From positions 42,484 through 106,483 of the forward strand of contig CASDRB010000013.1 in assembly GCA_949283025.1 (NCBI GenBank): a stretch of 64,000 nucleotides of DNA, read 5' to 3'. Positions 8,648 to 17,913 of this stretch are shown here, piece by piece (within the stretch, counting starts at the first letter, position 1; every line of letters starts with the position of its first letter). Source of the stretch: an uncultured bacterium. Its GTDB lineage: Bacteria; Bacillota_I; Bacilli_A; RFN20; CAG-826. The translations under genes were made by a program, and so were the position numbers. The notes beneath the pieces were generated by a model, which was not told where the DNA came from, did no database searches, and saw only the letters and a list, made by a program, of their open reading frames with translations.

Positions 8648-10516
8648 TTAAATCTCCTCCTTATTATCTTTATTATTATAACCAAATAATTCGCTTAATT
8701 CATTATCATCTTCATCATTAAAGGATTCTTTAGCAATAAAAGCAAACAAACCTCTTTCATATAGATAGTTGCCACCGATTCCTCTAGCGTTTGCAAATTT
8801 TGAATATGCTTTATCATAATCATAGCGGCTTGTGCGATATAATTTAACCCCCATTAGACTATTTTTTTCTAATGGAAAATATTCATCCCAATGGACAGGA
8901 ACATTATGAACTCGGCCATCACCGCCACTGACCGGAACATACTCAACGCGTGGCTCGGTATAATAAGAATAAGCTTTAACTAAAACTTTATCAGATGTCC
9001 CGTTTTTATTAATCAAACTTGTTTTTAATATGGCTTTAGTGACAGAAGAAGGATGAGCAAAAACTTCTTGAGGAAACGAGTTAGCAAGCGATTCTTCTTC
9101 GTAGTTAGTATAATTTCGTTCAAAAATATCCAAGTCCTTATATATGTATTCAACGGGCTTGTGTTGCTGATATAACGGAATTGCAATCAGTGGCGCTAAA
9201 TCAAAAAACAAACTTTTAAAATATTCATTGCAATAATTGACAAATTTAGTTCTTAAAGCTTTCAAATCATAATGTTTGAAATTATATGGGTTAGCGTATA
9301 TGTCACTATTTTGAGAATGAGCCGATACAATAAAATTGAGCGGTCCCCTTTTTTCAAAATGGAAATCATCGCCATATGGTTGGTTAGTTTTAATTAATTG
9401 AAGTTCAGATTTTTGAGCCAAAGGTGTAAAAAGCAGTCTAAATTGAACTTCGTGATTTCGATCTAAAGCACCAAATAAAATTTCAAATTCGGTATTAGAC
9501 ATCGGAGTAAAACTTTTGCCTTTAGCTACTGCATTATCCGCATATCTAACCAAATCATCTTCGTGTCTTTTTACATATTTTTCAATTTCTTTTTCGCTTT
9601 TTCCACTAACACCACTTGGACTTCTTGTGAATTTTAAATCAGGAGCAGCATCATTTCCATAAACCAAATAAGTATTATATTCATATGCTGGACACGGTTT
9701 ACTGACACTAGCGTGTAAAACTTGCGATCTTGTCACCGTTCTTGAACGGCCATTAGAATCCATAACTCGCTCAGTCCATGTAATTGTCATTGAACCAGTA
9801 TAAATTTTGCTAGACATATATGTTTTAAGATTTCTAACAACCAAAAAAGGATTTCCGACAATAGACCCAGATAAAACAAGCACAGTCGATGTGTTTTTGT
9901 CGTCGATATTAGTAAACCCATATTTTTTATTCATATGGTTGTATTTTTGAATATCAAAATAATCATCAACTTGCAGCAAGGGAGTAACTTTTCGTATGAT
10001 TTTCGCCGGAATATTCCAATCAAACAAAGAGTTTAACGGAGCCATCTGATCATAGCATTCTTGCAGCAATTTTTTAGCGATATTTTCTTTTTCTTTTTGA
10101 CTAGCCAATCTTTGTTTAATGATTTTGTTTATAGATAAAACAATTATTAAAATCATAGAAACACCAACAACGACACCAATTGCTAAAATAATAATTGGAA
10201 TTAAAACATTTCCACCATTATTGCTTGAGAGGGTTGTATATATTAAAACACCGCCGACAATTGCTGCCACCCAGCCAAGAATGCTTAAAAAAATCAAGAA
10301 GCCTTTCAATACTTTAGCTGAGTTAGTTTTGCCCTTTGCTTCTTCGGCCTTTTTTTGAGCGGTATTATATTTTTTAACTGTTTGTTCGTTTAGTGTCTCA
10401 TCGACTCGAGAAGCTTTTACCAATGCATCAAAATATTTTATTGTTTCATCGTTAAATTTGTCTTTTAAAACTTTATTATAATGTTCTAAAGGTTCAAAAA
10501 TTGCATTATTTTCCAT
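8648..10516 (-). CDS. LemA-associated two-TM protein of unknown function
   Basis: 622 residues. A charged helical N terminus (1-65) precedes two membrane helices (about 68-90 and 104-128), a short basic or coiled segment, then a large soluble part of about 470 residues. That part has beta-like stretches (STVLVLSGSIVGNPFLVVRN, GSMTITWTERVMDSNGRSRT) and an acidic C terminus. The two helices close together would place both the head and the main domain in the cytoplasm. It is the first gene of a unit with lemA (zero-nt spacing), which suggests that they act together. The layout resembles DUF3137-like partners of LemA but I cannot confirm the family. The SD is AAGGATG. Confidence 0.8.
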   Translation of the reverse strand: MENNAIFEPLEHYNKVLKDKFNDETIKYFDALVKASRVDETLNEQTVKKYNTAQKKAEEAKGKTNSAKVLKGFLIFLSILGWVAAIVGGVLIYTTLSSNNGGNVLIPIIILAIGVVVGVSMILIIVLSINKIIKQRLASQKEKENIAKKLLQECYDQMAPLNSLFDWNIPAKIIRKVTPLLQVDDYFDIQKYNHMNKKYGFTNIDDKNTSTVLVLSGSIVGNPFLVVRNLKTYMSSKIYTGSMTITWTERVMDSNGRSRTVTRSQVLHASVSKPCPAYEYNTYLVYGNDAAPDLKFTRSPSGVSGKSEKEIEKYVKRHEDDLVRYADNAVAKGKSFTPMSNTEFEILFGALDRNHEVQFRLLFTPLAQKSELQLIKTNQPYGDDFHFEKRGPLNFIVSAHSQNSDIYANPYNFKHYDLKALRTKFVNYCNEYFKSLFFDLAPLIAIPLYQQHKPVEYIYKDLDIFERNYTNYEEESLANSFPQEVFAHPSSVTKAILKTSLINKNGTSDKVLVKAYSYYTEPRVEYVPVSGGDGRVHNVPVHWDEYFPLEKNSLMGVKLYRTSRYDYDKAYSKFANARGIGGNYLYERGLFAFIAKESFNDEDDNELSELFGYNNKDNKEEI

Positions 10517-10542
10517 TGCTATGATACATCCTTAATAGGAAC

Positions 10543-10571
10543 ATTATAAAAGATTTATATATCTTTTTCAA
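10543..10571 (-). promoter_or_regulatory. Sigma-A promoter of the lemA operon
   Basis: Minus strand TTGAAA (10571-10566), 17-nt spacer, TATAAT (10548-10543), 26 nt upstream of the start of the 622-residue gene. It diverges from the tetR promoter. Confidence 0.75.
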
Positions 10572-10595
10572 AAATATTAAATCTCAAAATGATTA

Positions 10596-10624
10596 TTGAC
10601 TATCATTATATTTAAGAATATAAT
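10596..10624 (+). promoter_or_regulatory. Sigma-A promoter of the tetR-ABC exporter operon
   Basis: TTGACT (10596-10601), exactly 17 nt, TATAAT (10619-10624). The predicted transcription start is near 10631, the first base of a perfect palindrome. Confidence 0.85.
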
Positions 10625-10630
10625 TCTTTC

Positions 10631-10648
10631 ATTGACGAAATCGTCAAT
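10631..10648 (+). promoter_or_regulatory. Candidate TetR operator at the transcription start
   Basis: ATTGACGA-AA-TCGTCAAT is a perfect 8+8 inverted repeat just downstream of the -10 box and upstream of the tetR start. Its position suits autorepression by the TetR protein; binding is inferred. Confidence 0.65.
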
Positions 10649-10656
10649 TAAAAATT

Positions 10657-11274
10657 ATGCCAAGAAGTAAAGAAGATTTTCGAGTTATTAGTGATGAAAG
10701 AAGACAAAGCATAATTGATGCTTCTCTTCGACTTTTCAGTGTCTATGGATATGATTCAATATCAATTGATGATATTACCAAGGCATCTAAATGTTCGCAT
10801 GGACTTTTTTATCATTATTTTAATTCCAAAGCCGATTTGCTCCATAATTTAATGAAATATATTTTGGCAAGATGGGATAAAAAAATCGCTACTTTAGATT
10901 TTGAACAAAAGGCTATTTTCGTCCTTAAAGACGTCACTAACTTTTTTGTTGAAACTTTAAAAGGAGAAGATGAAGATGCTTATATTCTATATCTATTTTT
11001 GACTTTCCATTTGCAAAAAAAGGTTCCTGCCCCTCCTAAAACTGACAAAAAAAGAAAACCAGGTCCTTTACGAAGGCTTGCCAATCTTATTAAGCAAGGA
11101 CAGGCAGATGGCGATTTCGAACAAGGCGACTATTTAGAATATTTGCGTGCCTATTTAGCATGCTTGCAAGGTTTAGCTTTTAATCGCATCCAATTAGGCA
11201 GCAAAAATTTTAAAAATGTCGATGCAAAAATTATTTGCAATTTAATTATAAAAAAGGAGGTAAATCATGCTTAG
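10657..11274 (+). CDS. TetR/AcrR family transcriptional regulator
   Basis: 205 residues. The N-terminal helix-turn-helix is typical: RRQSIIDASLRLFSVYGYDS, then ISIDDITKASKCSHGLFYHYF (about residues 14-55). The C-terminal ligand-binding half is variable, as usual in this family. It overlaps the ABC transporter gene by 8 nt and shares its promoter, so it is most likely the local repressor of the exporter, responding to an unknown exported compound. The leader between the predicted start of transcription and ATG is only about 26 nt and lacks a clear SD. Confidence 0.93.
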   Translation: MPRSKEDFRVISDERRQSIIDASLRLFSVYGYDSISIDDITKASKCSHGLFYHYFNSKADLLHNLMKYILARWDKKIATLDFEQKAIFVLKDVTNFFVETLKGEDEDAYILYLFLTFHLQKKVPAPPKTDKKRKPGPLRRLANLIKQGQADGDFEQGDYLEYLRAYLACLQGLAFNRIQLGSKNFKNVDAKIICNLIIKKEVNHA

Positions 11275-13114
11275 ATTAGTTAAGTACATTAAACATCTTT
11301 GGTGGGCTTTAACTTTAAACGCAATATTGATGGTTGTTCAAGCGTGGTTGCAATTATCGTTGCCTGATTATATGTCATCCATTTTGACCACGATGCAAGA
11401 CGTGACCATCACTGACCAAAGTGAAAGAATGGCTCTAATTTGGAAAGATGGAGGATTGATGATTGCCATTTGCTTAGGAATTTTAGCTTGTGCAATTTTT
11501 GTGCAGATTCTCAATTCGATTGTCGGAGCAATTTATGCAAGAAACATTCGAGAACAAATCTTTAAAAAAATTATGTCATTTTCAATGTTTGAGTTTAATC
11601 AGTTTGGCACCGCTTCATTGTTAACGAGAACCACAAACGATATCAACATTGTTAAAGACACATTTACCATGTTTTCAAGAACAGTTATTTTTTCACCCGT
11701 CATGTTGATAGTCGCAATTGTAAAAGCAACGGCTTTAGATTGGCAATTATCAATGGTATTTGTCGTAGCGTTACCGATTTTATTTATTGTTATCACCATC
11801 GTGTTTGTAATTGCATCTCCGTTATTTACGCATATACAAACTAAATTAGACAATTTGACCATTGTTTTAAGAGAAGGTCTTACTGGAGTTAGGGTAGTTA
11901 GAGCATTTAATCAACAAGAAGAAGAATATGCAAAATTCACCGAAAAAAACCAAGATATGACCAAGACCATCGTCAAAGTCAATCGCACCATGTCATATAT
12001 CAACCCTGCTATTAACATTATTTTTAATGTCACATACCTTGCTGTATATTTTGTTGGATTCGCATTGATGGATGGAAAAATGTTTACTGAATCAAGCGGC
12101 ACGGCAAATGTTTTTATCAACACAATCACTGTCGCTAATTATTCTACTCACATCATGATGTCATTTTTAATGTTAGGGATGATTTTTATTCAATTACCTA
12201 ACGCTAATGCTTGTGCTAAACGTATCTTTAAAGTATTAAATATGGAACCAAGCATAAACGACCCAGAAAACCCAATCGATGTTAACACAATTAAAGAAGA
12301 AGATAAATGCACCGTCGAATTTAAAAATGTAACATTTACATTCCCGGATGCAACAGAACCAACATTAAAAGATATTAACTTCAAAGTTAAACCAGGGCAA
12401 TTGACTGCTATCATCGGGTCAACTGGATCTGGCAAATCATCTATTATTAATTTAATTCCAAGGTTTTATGACACGACAATTGGGGAAATTTTAGTCGACG
12501 GAGTCAATGTTAAAGAATATTCACAACACGATTTAAGAGACAAAATCGGATTTGTGCCACAGCAAGCTCGACTTTTTACCGGCACAATTAAAGATAATTT
12601 ATTATACGGAAATAAAAATGCGACCGATGACGATTTAAAAGAAGCATTAAAAGTTTCACAATCCGCTCACTTTGTCTCTAAAAAAGATAAAGGTATTGAT
12701 TCATACGTGTCTCAAGGCGGGAAAAACTTTTCAGGAGGGCAAAAACAGCGTCTTTCTATTGCAAGAGCGTTAGTCAAACGCCCAGAAATATACATATTTG
12801 ACGATTCTTTTTCGGCGTTAGATTTTAAAACAGATATTAAATTAAGAACTGCTTTAAAAACCTATACAGGCAATTCATCTGTGATTGTTGTCGCTCAACG
12901 TGTTTCATCGATTTTAGACGCTGATAATATTATCGTTTTAAACGATGGAACAATCGCCGGGCAAGGCCGACACGATGAACTGCTAATTAATTGTCCGGTT
13001 TATCAACAAATTGTGTTATCGCAATTAGACAAAGATGAAATCGAAAAAACCATCAAGTTAAGAAAAGAGTTACAAGCTCATGTTGACGACGATGAGGAAG
13101 GAGGCGAACAATAA
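11267..13114 (+). CDS. ABC exporter half-transporter, degenerate-ATPase subunit
   Basis: 615 residues: a six-helix exporter transmembrane domain (1-330) fused to a nucleotide-binding domain. Walker A is GSTGSGKSS (about 384-392), the signature is FSGGQKQR (canonical), Walker B is IYIFDDSFSALD and the switch region is VVAQRVSS. The catalytic Glu after Walker B is Asp and the switch His is Gln, the pattern of the non-catalytic subunit in heterodimeric exporters of the BmrC/BmrD or TM287/288 type. The SD AAGGAGG lies inside tetR, which it overlaps by 8 nt. It should pair with the next gene in the membrane to export a drug-like, lipid or peptide substrate; the substrate is unknown. Confidence 0.93.
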   Translation: MLRLVKYIKHLWWALTLNAILMVVQAWLQLSLPDYMSSILTTMQDVTITDQSERMALIWKDGGLMIAICLGILACAIFVQILNSIVGAIYARNIREQIFKKIMSFSMFEFNQFGTASLLTRTTNDINIVKDTFTMFSRTVIFSPVMLIVAIVKATALDWQLSMVFVVALPILFIVITIVFVIASPLFTHIQTKLDNLTIVLREGLTGVRVVRAFNQQEEEYAKFTEKNQDMTKTIVKVNRTMSYINPAINIIFNVTYLAVYFVGFALMDGKMFTESSGTANVFINTITVANYSTHIMMSFLMLGMIFIQLPNANACAKRIFKVLNMEPSINDPENPIDVNTIKEEDKCTVEFKNVTFTFPDATEPTLKDINFKVKPGQLTAIIGSTGSGKSSIINLIPRFYDTTIGEILVDGVNVKEYSQHDLRDKIGFVPQQARLFTGTIKDNLLYGNKNATDDDLKEALKVSQSAHFVSKKDKGIDSYVSQGGKNFSGGQKQRLSIARALVKRPEIYIFDDSFSALDFKTDIKLRTALKTYTGNSSVIVVAQRVSSILDADNIIVLNDGTIAGQGRHDELLINCPVYQQIVLSQLDKDEIEKTIKLRKELQAHVDDDEEGGEQ

Positions 13115-13115
13115 T

Positions 13116-15011
13116 ATGCCACCAAGAGGAGATCCAGGTGTAAGAACCACCCATAAAATTAAAAACTTTAAAGGAACATCTGCGCGCTTAATCAAAGAAT
13201 TTAAACCTGTAGCAGTAATCTTAAGTTTTGTTGCTACGTTGTTAATCTGCTCGGCAATATTGACCGCCCTTTCGCCGATGTTTTTACAACAAATCATCAA
13301 CGGAATAACAAAAGATGCACTATCTGCAGCAGCTTCTGGAGAAAGCCAAAGTTATATTGGCACATATATCCATATTATAAATGGCCAAGTTTCAATTGTT
13401 TGGTCAGAAATGTTTAAAGGGTTTGGAATTATTTTAGCGTTTTATTTTGCTGGCGCATTTATTTCCTGGCTTGCAGAATTCACAGTAGCTAAAATATCGG
13501 CTGGTTATGCTTTCCAATTCCGCCAAAGAATTAAAACCAAACTAGATTTAATGCCTTTGTCATTTTATGATAATCATACTGTCGGAGAAATTTTATCAAG
13601 AGGCACAAACGACGTCGATACTATTTCTCGTTCGATGTCGATGATTATAAATCAATCAATCAATAGCATCTCCTTGTTCATTGCTGTTGTTATAATTATG
13701 TTTATAATGTCATGGCAGTTATCATTAGTAGTTATTGCAACCTTACCATTATGCATTATTGTTACTGTCGTTATCGCAAAACATTCTCAAAAGCAATATG
13801 TAGCCTATCAAAATCGTTTAGGAGCTGTTGAAGGCCACGCCGAAGAACAATATGCTGGTTTTACTGTTGTTAAATTATTTAATAAAGAGCAAGATTCATT
13901 AAAAGAATTCAATATTTTATCAGATCAAATGAAAAAAGCAGATTGGAAATCAAGATGGCTATCATTTTTAATTTTCCCATCAATGCGCTTTATTAACAAC
14001 GTTGGTTATGTCGCTGTCTGCGTTATTGGAGGTGCGACAATGAACGCCGATAAAATAGGAACAATTGCAGCGTTCTTTATTTATTTGCAATTATTCCAAC
14101 AACCATTCCAACAATTAGGTGAATTGGCTTCAACAATTCAAGGCGTCATCGCTGCTGCTGAACGAATCTATGAATTATTAGATGCCCCCGAGGAGGTTAA
14201 AGAAGACATAGATTGTATTGATACAGAAGAGGGAATTATTGGTAATATCTCTATTAAAAACGTTGATTTTAGTTATACTAAAGACAAAGAATTGATTAAG
14301 GATATGAACCTAGAAGTTCATCAAGGAGATAGCATTGCTATTGTCGGCCCAACTGGAGCTGGCAAAACCACAATTGTTAATTTATTGATGAGATTTTATG
14401 ATGTGGATAGCGGAAACATCATATTAGATGGCAACGATATTCGTCATTATTCTAGAGCCGCATTAAGGGGATCAATCGGAATGGTTTTGCAAGATACATG
14501 GTTATTTGCAGGAACAATTAAAGAAAATATTCGTTATGGTAGAAGCGATGCCACAGATGAAGAAGTTATCGCAGCTGCCAAAGCTGCTCACGCTCATCAT
14601 TTTATTAAAACTTTGCCAAACAACTACAATTTCATGCTAAATGAAGATGGTACCAATGTTTCACAAGGCCAGCGCCAATTAATTACTATTGCAAGAGCAA
14701 TCGTTTCACAGCCAAAAATTTTAATTTTAGATGAAGCTACATCTAGTGTTGATACTCGTACTGAAATGCAAATCCAAGATGCGTTGGATACATTGATGGT
14801 AGGTAAAACATCGTTTATTATCGCTCATAGATTATCAACTATTAAAAACGCTAAGATGATTATAGTCATGAATAAAGGCTCAATTATTGAAAGCGGCAAT
14901 CACCAAGAATTGCTAGCGAAAGGAGGCTTTTACGCCGAATTATATAACGCTCAATTCTCTGGAACAAACCCGATGGCAAAAGAAGATAAGCCAGAGGAGT
15001 CAGCAACATAA
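13116..15011 (+). CDS. ABC exporter half-transporter, catalytic subunit
   Basis: 631 residues. ATG 13116 follows the previous stop by one nucleotide and has GGAGG upstream; an in-frame start at 13080 lies inside the previous gene. About 80 N-terminal residues precede the transmembrane domain. The nucleotide-binding domain has Walker A GPTGAGKTT (about 411-419), an altered signature VSQGQRQL in place of LSGGQ, canonical Walker B ILILDEATSSVD with the catalytic Glu, and switch His in IIAHRLST. Together with the preceding subunit this gives one full and one degenerate ATP site. It is probably controlled by the upstream TetR. Confidence 0.93.
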   Translation: MPPRGDPGVRTTHKIKNFKGTSARLIKEFKPVAVILSFVATLLICSAILTALSPMFLQQIINGITKDALSAAASGESQSYIGTYIHIINGQVSIVWSEMFKGFGIILAFYFAGAFISWLAEFTVAKISAGYAFQFRQRIKTKLDLMPLSFYDNHTVGEILSRGTNDVDTISRSMSMIINQSINSISLFIAVVIIMFIMSWQLSLVVIATLPLCIIVTVVIAKHSQKQYVAYQNRLGAVEGHAEEQYAGFTVVKLFNKEQDSLKEFNILSDQMKKADWKSRWLSFLIFPSMRFINNVGYVAVCVIGGATMNADKIGTIAAFFIYLQLFQQPFQQLGELASTIQGVIAAAERIYELLDAPEEVKEDIDCIDTEEGIIGNISIKNVDFSYTKDKELIKDMNLEVHQGDSIAIVGPTGAGKTTIVNLLMRFYDVDSGNIILDGNDIRHYSRAALRGSIGMVLQDTWLFAGTIKENIRYGRSDATDEEVIAAAKAAHAHHFIKTLPNNYNFMLNEDGTNVSQGQRQLITIARAIVSQPKILILDEATSSVDTRTEMQIQDALDTLMVGKTSFIIAHRLSTIKNAKMIIVMNKGSIIESGNHQELLAKGGFYAELYNAQFSGTNPMAKEDKPEESAT

Positions 15012-15019
15012 AACATCAT

Positions 15020-15047
15020 TAGACCACCAGAAGGTGGTCTTTTTATT
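15020..15047 (+). terminator. Rho-independent terminator after the ABC exporter
   Basis: AGACCACC (15021-15028), loop AGAA, GGTGGTCT (15033-15040), then a T-rich tail. Confidence 0.85.
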
Positions 15048-15103
15048 ATAAAAGCAAGTTAGTAATAAAAATCATTGATTTTTTTTCTTTTTCTACCAAA
15101 ACA

Positions 15104-15121
15104 ATTATCATTTATGATAAT
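15104..15121 (+). promoter_or_regulatory. Palindromic candidate operator upstream of ppdK
   Basis: ATTATCAT-TT-ATGATAAT is a perfect 8+8 inverted repeat 65 nt before the ppdK start. It contains possible -10 sequences (TATGAT, TAATAT), so a bound repressor would block the promoter. No good -35 was found. The regulator is unknown. Confidence 0.5.
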
Positions 15122-15131
15122 ATATTAGCGT

Positions 15132-15173
15132 AAGTTCCGACTACTTATGTTTTTAAGTCGGACAAAAGAACTT
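15132..15173 (+). promoter_or_regulatory. Structured 5' leader of ppdK
   Basis: CCGACT (15137-15142) can pair with AGTCGG (15156-15161), and outer AAGTT (15132-15136) with AACTT (15169-15173). The structure ends right at the SD GAGGAGG (15174-15180). It may only stabilise the mRNA of a highly expressed gene or may influence ribosome access. It resembles no riboswitch I know. Confidence 0.4.
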
Positions 15174-15186
15174 GAGGAGGTTCTGT

Positions 15187-17817
15187 ATGTCAAAAAAATA
15201 TGTTTACTCCTTTAAAGAAGCTCACGGTTTAGGAAAAGAGCTTTTAGGAGGAAAAGGTGCTGGCTTAGCCGAAATGACTTACGTTGGTATTCCAATTCCA
15301 CAAGGTTTTACCATTTCTACTGAAGCTTGCACATTGTATTATCAAAGCAACAAAACTTTACCTGATTATTTGAAAAAAGAAATTTTTGATGCTATTAAAG
15401 GTATTGAAAAAGAAACAGGTAAGACATTTGGTGGCGATCATAATCCATTATTGGTTTCTGTTCGTTCTGGTGCACGCGTTTCTATGCCAGGCATGATGGA
15501 CACTATTTTAAATTTAGGTTTAAATGATACCACCGCTAGTGTTTTAGCAAAAGAAACAAACAACGAAAGATTCGCTTTAGACTGCTATCGTCGTTTCATC
15601 TTAATGTTCACCAACATCGCTAAAGGTCACCCAAGAACTGACATGGATAAGATGTTAGATGAATTAAAAGAAAAACGCGGTTATAAACTAGATACCGAAG
15701 TCACTGCTGACGAATTAAAAGAATTAGTCAAAAAATATAAAGACTATTATAAAAAGACATTTGGTGAAGAATTCCCATCTGATCCATATGTTCAATTAAT
15801 CGAAGCTGTCACTGCTGTCTTCCGTTCATGGGACAACCCAAGAGCTAACACTTATCGTAAAATGAACAACATCCCATATGAATGGGGTACTGCTGTCAAC
15901 GTTCAATCGATGGCTTTTGGTAACAAAGGCGAAACATCTGGAACAGGTGTTGCGTTCTCTCGTTCTCCATCAACTGGTGAAAAGAAAGTCTTTGCCGAAT
16001 ATTTACCAAACGCTCAAGGCGAAGACGTCGTCGCTGGTATTCGTACTCCTCTTCATATTGAAGAATTAAAAGCAAGAATGCCAGAAGTCTATGAACAATT
16101 CTTGGCTACCATCGAAAAAATGGAAAACCACTACAAAGATATGCAAGATATGGAGTTCACCGTCGAAGAAGGTAAGCTATATTTCTTGCAAACTCGTAAT
16201 GGCAAACGCACCGCTGCTGCAGCTTTAAAAATTGCTTGCGATTTAGTTGATGAAGGTTTAATTACTCCAGAAGAAGCTGTTTGCCGCGTTGAACCAGGTG
16301 CATTAGATTCATTATTGCACCAAAGTTTTGACCCAAAAGCTTTAAAATCTGTCGAACCTATCGGTGTTGGTTTACCTGCTTCTCCAGGTGCTGGAACTGG
16401 TAAGATTGCCTTCTCTGCTGAAGAAGCAAAAGCTCGTCATGATGCTGGTGAAAAGGTCGTCTTAGTCCGCGCCGAAACATCTCCAGAAGATATTGATGGC
16501 ATGGTTTCTGCTGAAGGTATCTTGACAATGAGAGGCGGCATGACTTCTCACGCCGCTGTCGTTGCTCGTGGTATGGGCAAGTGCTGTGTCGCAGGTTGCT
16601 CTGCTGCTGTCATCGACGAAGAAGCTAAAACATTGACTTTAGGTGGAAAAACATACACCGAAAACGACATTATTTCTTTAGATGGTTCCACTGGTAGCGT
16701 CTATGCTGGCGAAATCAAAAAAGTCGATCCAGAATTAGGTGGTTATTTCAAACGTATCATGGATTGGGCTGATGAATATAGAACATTAAAAGTTCGCGCT
16801 AACGCCGATACTCCACGCGATGCAAAAACCGCTGCTAAATTTGGAGCAGAAGGCATTGGCTTATGCCGTACCGAACATATGTTCTTCAATCCAGAACGTA
16901 TTTTCCATATGCGTAAAATGATTCTTTCTGAAACTGTTGAAGATAGAGAAGCTGCATTGGCTAATTTACTCCCATATCAAAGAGACGATTTCTATCAATT
17001 ATATATGGCGATGGACGGAATGAATGTCAACGTTCGTTTATTAGATCCACCACTACACGAATTCTTACCACAAGAAGAAGATAAAATTGCTGAATTAGCT
17101 AAAGCGATGAATATGACTGTCGCTCATGTTAAAGAAAGAATTGAATACTTGCACGAATTCAACCCAATGATGGGTCATAGAGGCTGCCGTTTAGATGTTT
17201 CTTATCCAGAAATCGGACGCATGCAAGCTCGCGCAATTATTGAAGCTGCTATCAAAGCCCAAAAAGATTTAGGCAAAAAGATTGTTGCTGAAATTATGAT
17301 TCCTTTAACTTTGGATGTTAAAGAATTCCGTTATGTCAAATCTGTATTGGTCGAAGAAGCCGAAAAAGTTATCGCTGAAAATAAAGTTGATTTAACATAT
17401 CATATCGGTACCATGATTGAAATCCCAAGGGCCGCTTTATTATCTGGTGAAATCGCTCCAGAAGCTTGCTTCTATTCATTTGGCACCAACGACTTGACTC
17501 AAATGACTTATGGATTCTCTCGTGATGATGCTGGCAAATTCTTACCAGATTATTATTCTAAGAAAATCTTTGAACAAGACCCATTTGCTCACGTCGATAC
17601 CAAAGGTGTTGGCCGCTTGATCAAAATCGCTGTCGAAGATGGACGCAAAGCTAACAAAGATCTTCATATTGGTGTATGCGGTGAACATGGTGGTGATCCA
17701 TTATCAATTCAATTCTTCCATAATGTTGGATTAGATTATGTATCTTGTTCTCCATATCGTGTCCCAATTGCTAGATTAGCTGCTGCTCAAGCCGCAATCA
17801 TGGCCAAAAAGAAATAA
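15187..17817 (+). CDS. ppdK: Pyruvate, phosphate dikinase
   Basis: 876 residues, the usual length. It interconverts pyruvate + ATP + Pi with PEP + AMP + PPi; in fermenting bacteria it often works glycolytically, giving ATP from PEP. The N-terminal ATP-grasp domain is followed by the phosphohistidine domain with GGMTSHAAVVARG; the swivelling His is residue 455 by my count. The C-terminal PEP/pyruvate domain ends with VCGEHGGDP, the acid/base Cys being residue 831. Both positions equal those of the Clostridium symbiosum enzyme. I chose ATG 15187 because GAGGAGG lies 6 nt upstream. Codon use (GGT, GCT, GTC, TTC) is more biased than in neighbours, which fits high expression. Confidence 0.98.
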   Translation: MSKKYVYSFKEAHGLGKELLGGKGAGLAEMTYVGIPIPQGFTISTEACTLYYQSNKTLPDYLKKEIFDAIKGIEKETGKTFGGDHNPLLVSVRSGARVSMPGMMDTILNLGLNDTTASVLAKETNNERFALDCYRRFILMFTNIAKGHPRTDMDKMLDELKEKRGYKLDTEVTADELKELVKKYKDYYKKTFGEEFPSDPYVQLIEAVTAVFRSWDNPRANTYRKMNNIPYEWGTAVNVQSMAFGNKGETSGTGVAFSRSPSTGEKKVFAEYLPNAQGEDVVAGIRTPLHIEELKARMPEVYEQFLATIEKMENHYKDMQDMEFTVEEGKLYFLQTRNGKRTAAAALKIACDLVDEGLITPEEAVCRVEPGALDSLLHQSFDPKALKSVEPIGVGLPASPGAGTGKIAFSAEEAKARHDAGEKVVLVRAETSPEDIDGMVSAEGILTMRGGMTSHAAVVARGMGKCCVAGCSAAVIDEEAKTLTLGGKTYTENDIISLDGSTGSVYAGEIKKVDPELGGYFKRIMDWADEYRTLKVRANADTPRDAKTAAKFGAEGIGLCRTEHMFFNPERIFHMRKMILSETVEDREAALANLLPYQRDDFYQLYMAMDGMNVNVRLLDPPLHEFLPQEEDKIAELAKAMNMTVAHVKERIEYLHEFNPMMGHRGCRLDVSYPEIGRMQARAIIEAAIKAQKDLGKKIVAEIMIPLTLDVKEFRYVKSVLVEEAEKVIAENKVDLTYHIGTMIEIPRAALLSGEIAPEACFYSFGTNDLTQMTYGFSRDDAGKFLPDYYSKKIFEQDPFAHVDTKGVGRLIKIAVEDGRKANKDLHIGVCGEHGGDPLSIQFFHNVGLDYVSCSPYRVPIARLAAAQAAIMAKKK

Positions 17818-17831
17818 ATCAAAAATACATT

Positions 17832-17867
17832 AAAAAAGCGCTCAGGCATTGCCTGGGCGTTTTTTAT
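17832..17867 (+). terminator. Rho-independent terminator after ppdK
   Basis: CGCTCAGGC, loop ATT, GCCTGGGCG flanked by A and T runs; nine pairs including one G-U. Confidence 0.85.
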
Positions 17868-17887
17868 TTGACCAACAGCAAAACAAA

Positions 17888-17907
17888 AAGCCCAAATATG
17901 GGCTTAT
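17888..17907 (-). terminator. Terminator of the serS-distal end of the gyr operon
   Basis: The minus strand reads AAGCCCA, short loop, TGGGCTT followed by TTTTGTTTT. It lies just past the serS stop. Confidence 0.75.
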
Positions 17908-17913
17908 TTGAAA

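Noticed and set aside
17820..17913. A small RNA gene between ppdK and serS because of two adjacent hairpins
   Set aside because: Each hairpin has a T tail in the direction of its neighbouring gene, so two converging terminators explain them.
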